Below, piece by piece: positions 7,580 through 14,228 of a DNA stretch of 14,932 bases (position 1 is the stretch's first letter; every line of letters begins with the position of its first letter). Made by a program: the position numbers and the translations under genes. This DNA is from Planctomycetota bacterium. GTDB taxonomy: Bacteria; Planctomycetota; B15-G4. The notes under the pieces are model-generated. The model saw only the letters and a program-made list of their open reading frames with translations, ran no database searches and had not been told where the DNA came from. Location: NCBI GenBank assembly GCA_003644265.1, contig QNBX01000112.1, positions 1 to 14,932 of the forward strand. The letters run 5' to 3'.

Positions 7580-8389
7580 ATGCGCTCCCTCACCCGCAGC
7601 CTGACCCTCGCCGCCGCCGTGCTGGCCCTCGGCGCCGCCACCAGCGCCCAGCGCTCGGAGCAGCGCGAGCCCGCCAGCCCTGAGGCCAGCGCCACCCGCG
7701 CCGCCCAGGCCAGGCCCGGTGCCGCGGCCAGCCAACCCGGTGCCGCAGCCGGCCAACGCAGCGCCGCCAGCAGTCAGCGCGGCGCGACCGAGCGCAGGGG
7801 CGCTCGCGCAGCCGCCGCCCGCACCGCCGCCGAGGGCGAGACCACCCATCGCGACCGCATGGGCCGCATCAAGCGCCTGCGGCAGCTGGCCTCCGAGAGC
7901 GGTCAGAGCGAGCGGCTGAAGCAGATTGACGCGCTCGAGTCCAGCGAAACCACCCGGCATGCCCGCCGCACGCTGGCCCTGCGGGAGCAACTCGGAGGTC
8001 GTGACTTTGCGGGCGTCGAGGGCCGGCTGAAGCAGGGCCGCGAGCGGCGTGCCCGCTCCACTGCCGACAGCCAGGGGGCCCTGACTGAGTGGGCCCTCCG
8101 CAACCCGGACCGTGCCCGCGCCATGCGCGCGCGCAAGGGGGGCCAGCCAGCCGCCGCCGGCGAGGCCAAGCGCGAGGTCAAGCGCAACAAGCAGGCCGCC
8201 GAGCCCACCCGCTCCCGGACGGGAGCCGGCGCCAAGCGCGCTGGGTCCAAGCGCGGAGCCCCCAAGCAGGGTCGCAAGGCCGACAAGCCCAGCAGATCCC
8301 GCGCCAGCCGCAGCGGCATGCGCGTCAAGAAGAACAAAAAGCAGCCGGCCCGTGACGGCGGCGGGCGCGATGGCACGCTCAAGCGCTGA
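7580..8389 (+). CDS. highly basic exported low-complexity protein
   Basis: 269 residues. The ATG at 7580 has GGAGGA about 6 nt upstream. The signal peptide (MRSLTRSLTLAAAVLALGAATSA) ends at a typical AxA site. Residues ~28-80 are Ala/Gln/Arg-rich with three degenerate 7-residue repeats of the form PGAAASQ. Residues ~90-190 form a charged helical region (RMGRIKRLRQLASESG, QIDALESSETTRHARRTLALREQLGG) of a kind seen in small secreted proteins of planctomycetes. The last ~80 residues are Lys/Arg/Ala/Ser-rich with almost no acidic residues, resembling nucleic-acid- or polyanion-binding tails. The next gene, 82 nt on, encodes a strongly acidic lipoprotein. No enzymatic motif is seen. The coding call is firm; the role is unknown. 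Confidence 0.8.
   Translation: MRSLTRSLTLAAAVLALGAATSAQRSEQREPASPEASATRAAQARPGAAASQPGAAAGQRSAASSQRGATERRGARAAAARTAAEGETTHRDRMGRIKRLRQLASESGQSERLKQIDALESSETTRHARRTLALREQLGGRDFAGVEGRLKQGRERRARSTADSQGALTEWALRNPDRARAMRARKGGQPAAAGEAKREVKRNKQAAEPTRSRTGAGAKRAGSKRGAPKQGRKADKPSRSRASRSGMRVKKNKKQPARDGGGRDGTLKR
7715..7777 (+). repeat. three degenerate 21-bp coding repeats
   Basis: Codons 7715-7735, 7736-7756 and 7757-7777 encode PGAAASQ, PGAAAGQ and RSAASSQ. The first two units are nearly identical at DNA level. This is in-frame expansion within the exported basic protein. Confidence 0.7.
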
Positions 8390-8471
8390 ATCGGGAGTTG
8401 GCTCGACCGCTCCAGCCGTGGATCATCGCCTCGCGTCTCGCCTCGACGGCAGCGCCCCCTGGAGACCGACC

Positions 8472-8813
8472 ATGCGCCTCGCCCGTTGGACCCCGTCTGT
8501 TCTGATCGTGGTGCTGGGCCTGCTGCCGGCGGCCTGTGATGGCGGCGGCCAGGTGGGCTCGAGCCCAGCCTCACCCGTGCCGGGTGTCGCCCACGAGGCC
8601 AGCGCCCCCGCGCTCGAAGCCCTGGCTGACGCCGCTGCCGAGCGTGCGGTCGACGACTCGGAGCAGGACGCCGAGACCGCGCTGGCCGAGATCGACGCCG
8701 CCGACATCCCCAGCCAGGACGCGGCCGACGCCGCGGCCGCCGAGGCCATCGACCAGGACAACGCCGACGCCGCCTTCGAGGCCCTGGCCGCGGAGATCGA
8801 AGCCGACGGCTAG
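8472..8813 (+). CDS. small acidic lipoprotein
   Basis: 113 residues. The ATG at 8472 has GGAG at 8461-8464. The lipobox LPAA precedes Cys22 (TPSVLIVVLGLLPAAC), so it should be lipid-anchored. After a Gly/Ser/Pro spacer, residues ~42-113 are predicted to be helical and very acidic, rich in Ala, Asp and Glu (ALAEIDAADIPSQDAADAAA). It lies 82 nt after the strongly basic exported protein, which suggests that the two may interact electrostatically. The stop TAG is part of a CTAG that borders the palindromic element at 8814-8902, so the original C-terminus may have been altered by insertion. No family is recognised. Confidence 0.75.
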   Translation: MRLARWTPSVLIVVLGLLPAACDGGGQVGSSPASPVPGVAHEASAPALEALADAAAERAVDDSEQDAETALAEIDAADIPSQDAADAAAAEAIDQDNADAAFEALAAEIEADG

Positions 8814-8906
8814 CCTGGTCTATTCATGAACACCTGCTGCGAGCGCGGCTGGGCCTCCGTGGACAGCCACGCTCTCGCGACGACCTTCATGAATAGACCA
8901 GACTAG
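8810..8906. mobile_element. MITE-like palindromic element flanked by CTAG
   Basis: The element at 8814-8902 (89 bp) has 17-bp terminal inverted repeats with one mismatch. The core CTGGTCTATTCATGAA is at 8815-8830 and its exact complement at 8886-8901. CTAG lies directly on both sides (8810-8813 and 8903-8906), as a 4-bp target duplication would. The interior also pairs: 8839-8851 with 8864-8878, with one mismatch and a 2-nt bulge. The whole element can therefore fold into one long hairpin. It encodes no protein. A related end begins at 14915. Non-autonomous transposon remnants with CTAG-type targets are known for some DDE insertion-sequence families, but I do not assign a family. Confidence 0.75.
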
Positions 8907-8914
8907 CAGCACCC

Positions 8915-11326
8915 ATGCCGAGCGCTCTGTCCCCCGACGACCTGCGCGTCCTGTTGGTGTTTCCACCGCAGGGCCACCCGACCCAGCCCTACCTGGCGCT
9001 GCCGTCGCTCAAGGCCTGGCTGGCGCAGCACGGCTACAGCGACTGCACGGTCTGGGACCTCAACCTGGAGGCCTATGATCACCTGGTGAGCGGCGAGCGG
9101 CTGCGCCTGTCCCTGGAGCGCATCCGCGAGCGCGCCGCCGCCTCGGGCCTGCTGGCGGCCGGGTCGCTGCAAGGGCAAGACATCGCGCGCTATCGCCTGC
9201 TGGCCGACGCCCTCGCCACAGGGCCGTATGTGGCCGCCCACGTGGACGAGGCCAAGGACGCCATCCGCGATTCGACGCAGTTCTATGACCGGGCGCGCTA
9301 CCTGTGGGCCATGCGCACCTTCGAGGCCGGGCTCAAGCTGGCCTCGACGGAGTGCCATCCATCGCTGCTGAGCGCGCACAACTACACCCAGAGCACGTCG
9401 ATCGACTCCACCGAGGATCTGTTCGCCGGGGTCGACTCGCCCAGCGAGAACATGTTCCGGGAGTTCTACCTGGAGCACGCGCTGCCCCGCATTGAGCGGC
9501 AGCTGCCCGACGTGCTGGGCATCAGCGTCACCTACGGCAGCCAGATGCTGCCCGCGTTGAGCCTGGCGTCGGAGGTCAAGCGGCGCTGGCCCGGCATCCA
9601 TATCACGCTCGGTGGCGGCATGCTGGCCTACGTCGGTCAGCGCCTGGCCCACGCGGCGCCGCTGTTCGAGCGCTGCGACTCCATCATCGTGTACGAGGGC
9701 GAGCGCCCGCTGCTGGAGCTGTGCCGGGCCGTGGCCGCGGCGGGCGGGGTGTCACGCGCAGAGCGCGACGCCAACGCCAACGCCAACGCCAACGCCAACG
9801 CCAACGCCAACGCCAACGCCAACGCCGACGCAGCTCCTGCGTCCCAGGCGGCAGCCCAGGCCGGCTCCCGGTCGCGGGGTCATGCGCTCTCCCCGCCCGA
9901 CCTCTCGGGCGTGAGCAACCTGGCCTATCGCGGGCCCGACGGGCAGGCCGTCACCAACGGCGAACTCGCGCCCCTGCCCATCGACGAGCTGCCCACCCCC
10001 GACTTCTCGGACCTGCCCCTGGCCCAGTACTTCTCGGGCGAACTCGTGCTCCCCATCGCGCCGGCGCGCGGCTGCTACTACGAGAAGTGCGGCTTCTGCA
10101 CGCTCTACACCGCCATCGGCCCGACCTTCCGTGAGCGCAGCGTCGACAAGCTGGTCGAGGACCTGACCACGCTGCAGCGGCGCCACGACACGCGCTACTT
10201 CTACTTCATCATGGACGACCTGCCGCCGCTCATGGCCAAGCGCATCCCGCCGGCGTTCCAGGCCGCCGGCCTGGACGTACGCTGGTGGTGCGACGCGCGC
10301 ATGGAGGAGCGCATCTTCCACCCCGAAAGCCTGGCGGCGCTGTACGAGGCCGGCTGCCGCAAGCTCATGTTCGGGTTCGAGGCGGGCAGCCAGCGCCTGC
10401 TCGATCTGGTGGAGAAGGGCACCGACCTGTCGGAGGCCGAGCGCGTCGTGCGCCACGCGCACGAGGCCGGCATCAGCGCCACGCTCTACACCATGGTGGG
10501 CCTGCCCACGGAGACGCGCGCGGAAGCCGACCTGACGCGGGCGTTCATCGTGCGCAACGCCGACCACATCGGCGAGATCAGCCTGCAGATGTTCAACCTC
10601 GACATGGTCTCGCCCATGTATCGCGAGCCGGCGCGCTTCGGCATCGCGCGGGTCGTCGACGACCCGCGCGAGCTGCCGCCGGGCCAACGCCCCGCGCAGG
10701 ACCTGGCGCGCTACCTGGAGCACGAGAGCCAGAGCGGCATGACCCGCGACGAGGTGCGCGCGGCGTTCGTGTCCATCCTGGGCGCGGCGTCCGACGCGCT
10801 GCCCGCCCTGCGCGGCGACAACTTCACGTACTACCGCTACAAGAGCCACATCTTCCTGTACCTGTGTCGATTCGGTCGCGACGTGTTCCGCGTGGAGCAC
10901 TCCCCGGCGCTGCGCGGCGAGCGGCCGGCACGGGTGCTCTCCAGCGCGGAGTTGCCGGCCCAGGTCGATCTGGCCGCGGACGCCTCGCTCACCCCGCTGC
11001 CGTTCCCCTACGGCGAGGCCCTCGACCGCATCGAGCGCGCCTGGTCCGACCCGACGCCGCTGGGCGGGGTGGCCGCCAGCTCCAGCCCCGTGGACGCCTC
11101 CGCCGCGCCGCTGCCCCGTCGACCAGGCGCCGTGGCCTTCCTGGGCGCGGAGCACCGGCTGGTGGAGATCGGCGCCGACGCCGCGCGTGTGTTGCAGACC
11201 GCGGCCGCCGACGGCACCGACGCGGCCCTGGCCCTGCTAGGCGAGCAGCACCGCTCGGCGGCCGGCGCCCTGCTGGCGCGCGGCCTCGACCTGGGCCTGA
11301 TCGTCCCCGCGGGCGCGGACCCCTAG
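8915..11326 (+). CDS. B12-binding-domain radical SAM protein with CX4CX2C cluster motif
   Basis: 803 residues from ATG 8915. There is no recognisable ribosome-binding site, and the start lies only 8 nt after the palindrome. Residues ~10-275 form a cobalamin-binding-like domain (LRVLLVFPPQGHP..., VLGISVTYGSQMLPALSLASEVKRRWP) with a large helical insertion (~50-190) and no DxHxxG. A linker (~280-345) contains (Ala-Asn)9. The radical SAM core carries C387, C392 and C395 (RGCYYEKCGFC), i.e. CX4CX2C instead of CX3CX2C. It is followed by FYFIMDD, the barrel segment FGFEAGSQRLLDLVEKG and GLPTET. Residues ~610-803 are an accessory region containing SHIFLYLCRFGRDVF. The final ~70 residues (VEIGADAARVLQ...GLDLGLIV) resemble a PqqD-like peptide-recognition fold, a weak call. 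The reaction and substrate are unknown. Confidence 0.88.
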   Translation: MPSALSPDDLRVLLVFPPQGHPTQPYLALPSLKAWLAQHGYSDCTVWDLNLEAYDHLVSGERLRLSLERIRERAAASGLLAAGSLQGQDIARYRLLADALATGPYVAAHVDEAKDAIRDSTQFYDRARYLWAMRTFEAGLKLASTECHPSLLSAHNYTQSTSIDSTEDLFAGVDSPSENMFREFYLEHALPRIERQLPDVLGISVTYGSQMLPALSLASEVKRRWPGIHITLGGGMLAYVGQRLAHAAPLFERCDSIIVYEGERPLLELCRAVAAAGGVSRAERDANANANANANANANANANADAAPASQAAAQAGSRSRGHALSPPDLSGVSNLAYRGPDGQAVTNGELAPLPIDELPTPDFSDLPLAQYFSGELVLPIAPARGCYYEKCGFCTLYTAIGPTFRERSVDKLVEDLTTLQRRHDTRYFYFIMDDLPPLMAKRIPPAFQAAGLDVRWWCDARMEERIFHPESLAALYEAGCRKLMFGFEAGSQRLLDLVEKGTDLSEAERVVRHAHEAGISATLYTMVGLPTETRAEADLTRAFIVRNADHIGEISLQMFNLDMVSPMYREPARFGIARVVDDPRELPPGQRPAQDLARYLEHESQSGMTRDEVRAAFVSILGAASDALPALRGDNFTYYRYKSHIFLYLCRFGRDVFRVEHSPALRGERPARVLSSAELPAQVDLAADASLTPLPFPYGEALDRIERAWSDPTPLGGVAASSSPVDASAAPLPRRPGAVAFLGAEHRLVEIGADAARVLQTAAADGTDAALALLGEQHRSAAGALLARGLDLGLIVPAGADP
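9770..9823 (+). repeat. (GCCAAC)9 hexanucleotide repeat encoding (Ala-Asn)9
   Basis: Nine perfect in-frame copies of GCCAAC encode residues 286-303 of the radical SAM protein, followed by a one-base variant, GCCGAC. The tract lies in the linker between the B12-type domain and the radical SAM core. Copy-number change would alter linker length by two residues per unit without shifting frame. Confidence 0.95.
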
Positions 11327-11506
11327 CTCAGGGCCATGAGAAGGTGTGCACTCCCACGGGCACCTTGAACTCGTGGCGCTGACTGTCTCAGGCGCGTTGG
11401 CACGGAGGGATATTAGGTTGGACTTGTCGGCTCCCCTATTGCACTTTGCGGGGCGCTTCCGGGGCGGAGAGCCGGCTCTCTTGCACCCCGGACCGAAGGA
11501 CTGACC
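11327..11506 (+). other. intergenic region at the composition boundary, upstream of the cassette
   Basis: This gap should contain the cassette promoter. It holds an imperfect hairpin at 11376-11395 (GCGCTGA, loop CTGTC, TCAGGCGC with one bulge) that could end the upstream transcript, and a weaker AAGGTG/CACCTT pair at 11341-11366. No -35/-10 pair is convincing. The frame of the following gene is open from about 11417. Confidence 0.35.
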
Positions 11507-11542
11507 ATTCAAGACTCCGATCCATCCGAAGCACACGCCACG

Positions 11543-12631
11543 TTGTTCACGCCTGGTCCCGTGCCCATACCCAGGCACTTGCTCGCCTTAGGCAATCAGC
11601 AGCCTCCGTACAGCCGCACGCGCGAGTTCTCGCAACTGACCTACTCGATTCTCGAGGGACTCGGGTACATTTTCCAAACAGCTGGGCCCGTCATGCTCCT
11701 GACGGGCTCGGGAACGGCCGCCATGGAAACGGTGGTGCTGAATTTCCTGGAAGACGACGACAATGCGCTCGTCCTGAACGCCGGGACCTTTGGCCAGCGT
11801 TGGTGTGATCTCTGCACGGTGCACGGCCTCTCCCATGAGTCTCTTCGGCTCGAAGCAGGCGAAGACCTGGACCTGGACAGCCTGGCCACGGCTCTCTCGA
11901 ACAACGTCAGCATCCTATTTGCAACCGCCCACGAAACGTCCACCGGTGAGTTGTTCGACCTCGAGGCCATCGGTCGACTGACCCGCCGGCTCGGAATCCT
12001 GTTCGTCGTCGATGCCATCAGCACGGTGTGCGCTGACCACTTCCTGATGGACGAATGGAATATCGATGTTGCGGTGCTGAGTTCCCAGAAGGGGCTGGCG
12101 CTGCCTCCCGGCCTCGCATTCGTCGCGATGGGTGACCGAGCTCTCGATCGCTTGGAGAATGTGCAGCCCCGTACCCTTTACTTCAATGTTCGGGAGTACT
12201 TGAACGACCAGAAACGAGGGCAAGTTCCGTTCACCCCGGCGACCGGCCTGTTCCTGCAGTTGCACCAGCGACTCCTCGACATCACGGACATGACCCTTGA
12301 GCGCCTGATCGGGCAGCATCAGGAGAAGGCCCACGACTTTCGCGAAGCGCTGAGGGCCCTGCCCATCGATACGCTTCCCACGCGGCCATCGAACGCCATC
12401 ACAGCAGTGACCTGTGGAGACTTCGACGCATATGAAGTCGTGCAGGCTCTACGAACCGACTTCGGAATCGAGGTCGCTCCGAACAGCGGCGCTCTGAAGC
12501 ACCGGGTCTTCCGCGTGAGCCACATGGGCGAACACAGCCCTGAGGATTCAACATCACTGATCAGAGCCCTGGCGGACATCACGGCAAGACTGTCTCGTCC
12601 TGAGAAGGCGGCGACTGGAGGAGTTTCCTAG
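11543..12631 (+). CDS. class V aminotransferase (alanine-glyoxylate / AEP transaminase superfamily)
   Basis: 362 residues from TTG 11543. There is no ribosome-binding site at that codon. A GAAGGA at 11495-11500 lies 6 nt before an in-frame ATT (11507) that would add 12 residues, so the true start is uncertain. The fold-type I PLP signature is clear: the FTPGPVPIP start, the phosphate loop GSGTAAMET (~residue 55), D157 (VVDAIST) for the pyridine nitrogen and the Schiff-base Lys K183 in SSQKGLALPPGLAF. The last motif is closer to alanine/serine-glyoxylate aminotransferases than to textbook PhnW. The gene overlaps the next one by 1 nt, and the next gene is a LicC/PntC-like cytidylyltransferase. 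Context therefore suggests it makes or consumes an amino compound that becomes a CMP-activated head group, such as 2-aminoethylphosphonate or a related amino acid. The family is secure; the substrate is inferred. Confidence 0.88.
   Translation: MFTPGPVPIPRHLLALGNQQPPYSRTREFSQLTYSILEGLGYIFQTAGPVMLLTGSGTAAMETVVLNFLEDDDNALVLNAGTFGQRWCDLCTVHGLSHESLRLEAGEDLDLDSLATALSNNVSILFATAHETSTGELFDLEAIGRLTRRLGILFVVDAISTVCADHFLMDEWNIDVAVLSSQKGLALPPGLAFVAMGDRALDRLENVQPRTLYFNVREYLNDQKRGQVPFTPATGLFLQLHQRLLDITDMTLERLIGQHQEKAHDFREALRALPIDTLPTRPSNAITAVTCGDFDAYEVVQALRTDFGIEVAPNSGALKHRVFRVSHMGEHSPEDSTSLIRALADITARLSRPEKAATGGVS
12618..12624 (+). promoter_or_regulatory. ribosome-binding site for the nucleotidyltransferase
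   Basis: GGAGGAG lies inside the end of the aminotransferase gene, about 8 nt before GTG 12631. It supports the GTG start and the 1-nt stop/start overlap, so the two proteins are probably made by coupled translation. Confidence 0.75.
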
Positions 12632-13401
12632 TGCGTGCGATCATCATGGCGGCAGGAATCGGCTCACGGCTTCGGGGCATCTCGGGAGGGAAGCCGAAGT
12701 GTCTGATTCGAGCGGGAGAGCAGACCTTGCTAGGGCGCATGATCGGCCAGCTGCAACACCGTGGGATCGACGACATCTGTGTCATCACGGGCTACAACGC
12801 CGGGTATATTGAAAGAGAGCTCCCCGTGGGCGTTCGCTCTCTTCACAATGCCTTCTACAGCGTGACAAACAGCATTGCGTCCTTGTGGTTGGCTCGGGAG
12901 CGACTCACCGAAGACACGCTGCTGATGAACGCCGATCTCTGCTTCGAGCCGGAGGTCTTGGACATCGCTCTCGTCCAAGATCAGCCCGTCGCCATGCTCT
13001 CCGATTGTCGGCGGATCGAGACGGCTGACTTCCGCTTCAGAACGAGAGGCGATCGCATCGTCGAGGCCGGCAAGCACATCAGCGATCAAGACACCAGCTG
13101 CGAGTATGTCGGCATCGTTCGCTTGGACCGCAGCTTCATCGAGGTGTTCCGGCAGAGGCTCGAGTCCATGATCGAGTTGGGCTGTTTCTCGGATTGGTGG
13201 GAATCGGCCCTGTATTCGTTCCTGGACGAAGACCCGGACGTTGACATCAAGTGCGCCGATGTGAGAGGCGCATTATGGACAGAGGTAGACCACGCTCGCG
13301 ACTATGCACGCCTTGTCGACTGGTTTGATGGCCGGCCTGCAACTGCGCTGGACAGCAGAGAAAGAGGCATCGTCACGGGCTCCGCGCATTCCTCGCCCTG
13401 A
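12631..13401 (+). CDS. LicC/PntC-like nucleotidyltransferase (probable cytidylyltransferase)
   Basis: 256 residues from GTG 12631. The start is fixed by the ribosome-binding site and by the N-terminal nucleotide-binding motif (RAIIMAAGIGSRLRGISGGKPKCLI). Other family marks are NAFYSVTNSIASLWLARERL, the metal Asp in MNAD102L and the second metal Asp in WTEVD220. These are typical of the phosphocholine cytidylyltransferase LicC and the 2-aminoethylphosphonate cytidylyltransferase PntC. Such enzymes join CTP with a phospho- or phosphono-amino alcohol and release pyrophosphate. It lies between an aminotransferase (1-nt overlap) and two CDP-alcohol phosphatidyltransferases (13-nt gap), the expected source and users of a CMP-activated head group. 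CTP preference and substrate are inferred from family and context. A sugar-phosphate or inositol-phosphate substrate is not excluded. Confidence 0.87.
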   Translation: MRAIIMAAGIGSRLRGISGGKPKCLIRAGEQTLLGRMIGQLQHRGIDDICVITGYNAGYIERELPVGVRSLHNAFYSVTNSIASLWLARERLTEDTLLMNADLCFEPEVLDIALVQDQPVAMLSDCRRIETADFRFRTRGDRIVEAGKHISDQDTSCEYVGIVRLDRSFIEVFRQRLESMIELGCFSDWWESALYSFLDEDPDVDIKCADVRGALWTEVDHARDYARLVDWFDGRPATALDSRERGIVTGSAHSSP

Positions 13402-13414
13402 CTCGGAATAGCCC

Positions 13415-14215
13415 ATGGCCGGTAGCAGCAAACTCGAGCGACTATGGGCAACCAAGAACCCCGATGATGAGTGGTGGTCGTCATTCGTCACGTCCCCGGC
13501 AGCGATCCTGATCAACTGGGTCGTCGTCGAATGGCGTTGGCTCTCCCCCAACCTGATCACGCTTTTCTCGCTGGTCACTGCCATCACTGCCTCGGTGTTG
13601 ATCGTCGTCGGCGGTTCCACGAATTTCCTGTGTGCTGCCGGTCTGATCCAACTCAGTCACGTACTCGATTGCATGGACGGTCAGATGGCGAAGTACCGCG
13701 GCGCGTCCTCGCGCTTCGGCGACTACTTCGACAAGGTCACGGACCAGTTTCAGGTGTTCGTATGGTTCTCTGCGCTGGCTTACGCTGCCTACCTGCAGAC
13801 GCAGAGCGTTACGCCCGTCTTCTTGGCTTTCGTCGGCGTGTCCTTCTACTCGCTGCGAGTCTACGTCAAGTACGTCACGATCTTCATCCAGGTCCGACAC
13901 GATCGCGACTATCTTGAGAAATCGTCTGAGCGGGCCGTTTCCGCCAGAGCCGGCGAGAGCCAAAGGGCGGGGCTCGGATCCGGCTGGAAGGTGAACCTCG
14001 TCTGGCTTCTGAGGGAGCAACGCAAATTCCTGTTGTTCAACGAAACTGTCTTTGTCTTCCTGCTGTCGGCTGCGCTGCTCACCGGTCAGCTCGTACCCAT
14101 GCTGTGGCTGTTCGCTTCGAGCCAGGTCTACTTCGGCTTCGCTCGCAGTTGGCAGAGAGGACGTCAGATCCACCTGAACCAGCAGGCAGATCTCTGGAAG
14201 CCCATGGAGAAGTAG
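13415..14215 (+). CDS. CDP-alcohol phosphatidyltransferase family membrane protein, paralogue 1
   Basis: 266 residues. The ATG at 13415 is 13 nt after the preceding stop. The full family signature is present: D85-x2-D88-G89-x2-A92-K93-x8-G102-x3-D106-x3-D110, with Lys in place of the usual Arg at 93. About six hydrophobic segments surround it (for example LITLFSLVTAITASVLIVVG and VFVFLLSAALL), so it is an inner-membrane protein with the active site at the cytoplasmic face. Family members move a phosphoalcohol from a CDP- or CMP-conjugate to a lipid or polyol acceptor. It follows the putative cytidylyltransferase and precedes a paralogue with the same motif positions. It probably uses the CMP conjugate made by the upstream enzyme. 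Donor and acceptor are not known. The C-terminus is hydrophilic. Confidence 0.9.
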   Translation: MAGSSKLERLWATKNPDDEWWSSFVTSPAAILINWVVVEWRWLSPNLITLFSLVTAITASVLIVVGGSTNFLCAAGLIQLSHVLDCMDGQMAKYRGASSRFGDYFDKVTDQFQVFVWFSALAYAAYLQTQSVTPVFLAFVGVSFYSLRVYVKYVTIFIQVRHDRDYLEKSSERAVSARAGESQRAGLGSGWKVNLVWLLREQRKFLLFNETVFVFLLSAALLTGQLVPMLWLFASSQVYFGFARSWQRGRQIHLNQQADLWKPMEK

Positions 14216-14228
14216 TCGAGTTCGTGGC

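Noticed and set aside
8472..8813. Precursor peptide for the downstream radical SAM enzyme
   Set aside because: It has a lipobox and a long acidic helix, with no leader/core layout or core-peptide motif.
9770..9829. CRISPR-like or tandem regulatory array
   Set aside because: It is a plain 6-bp microsatellite in frame within a gene, with no spacers.
11543..12631. Firm assignment as PhnW (2-aminoethylphosphonate transaminase)
   Set aside because: The Lys motif SSQKGLALPPG matches alanine/serine-glyoxylate aminotransferases at least as well; only gene context points to phosphonates.
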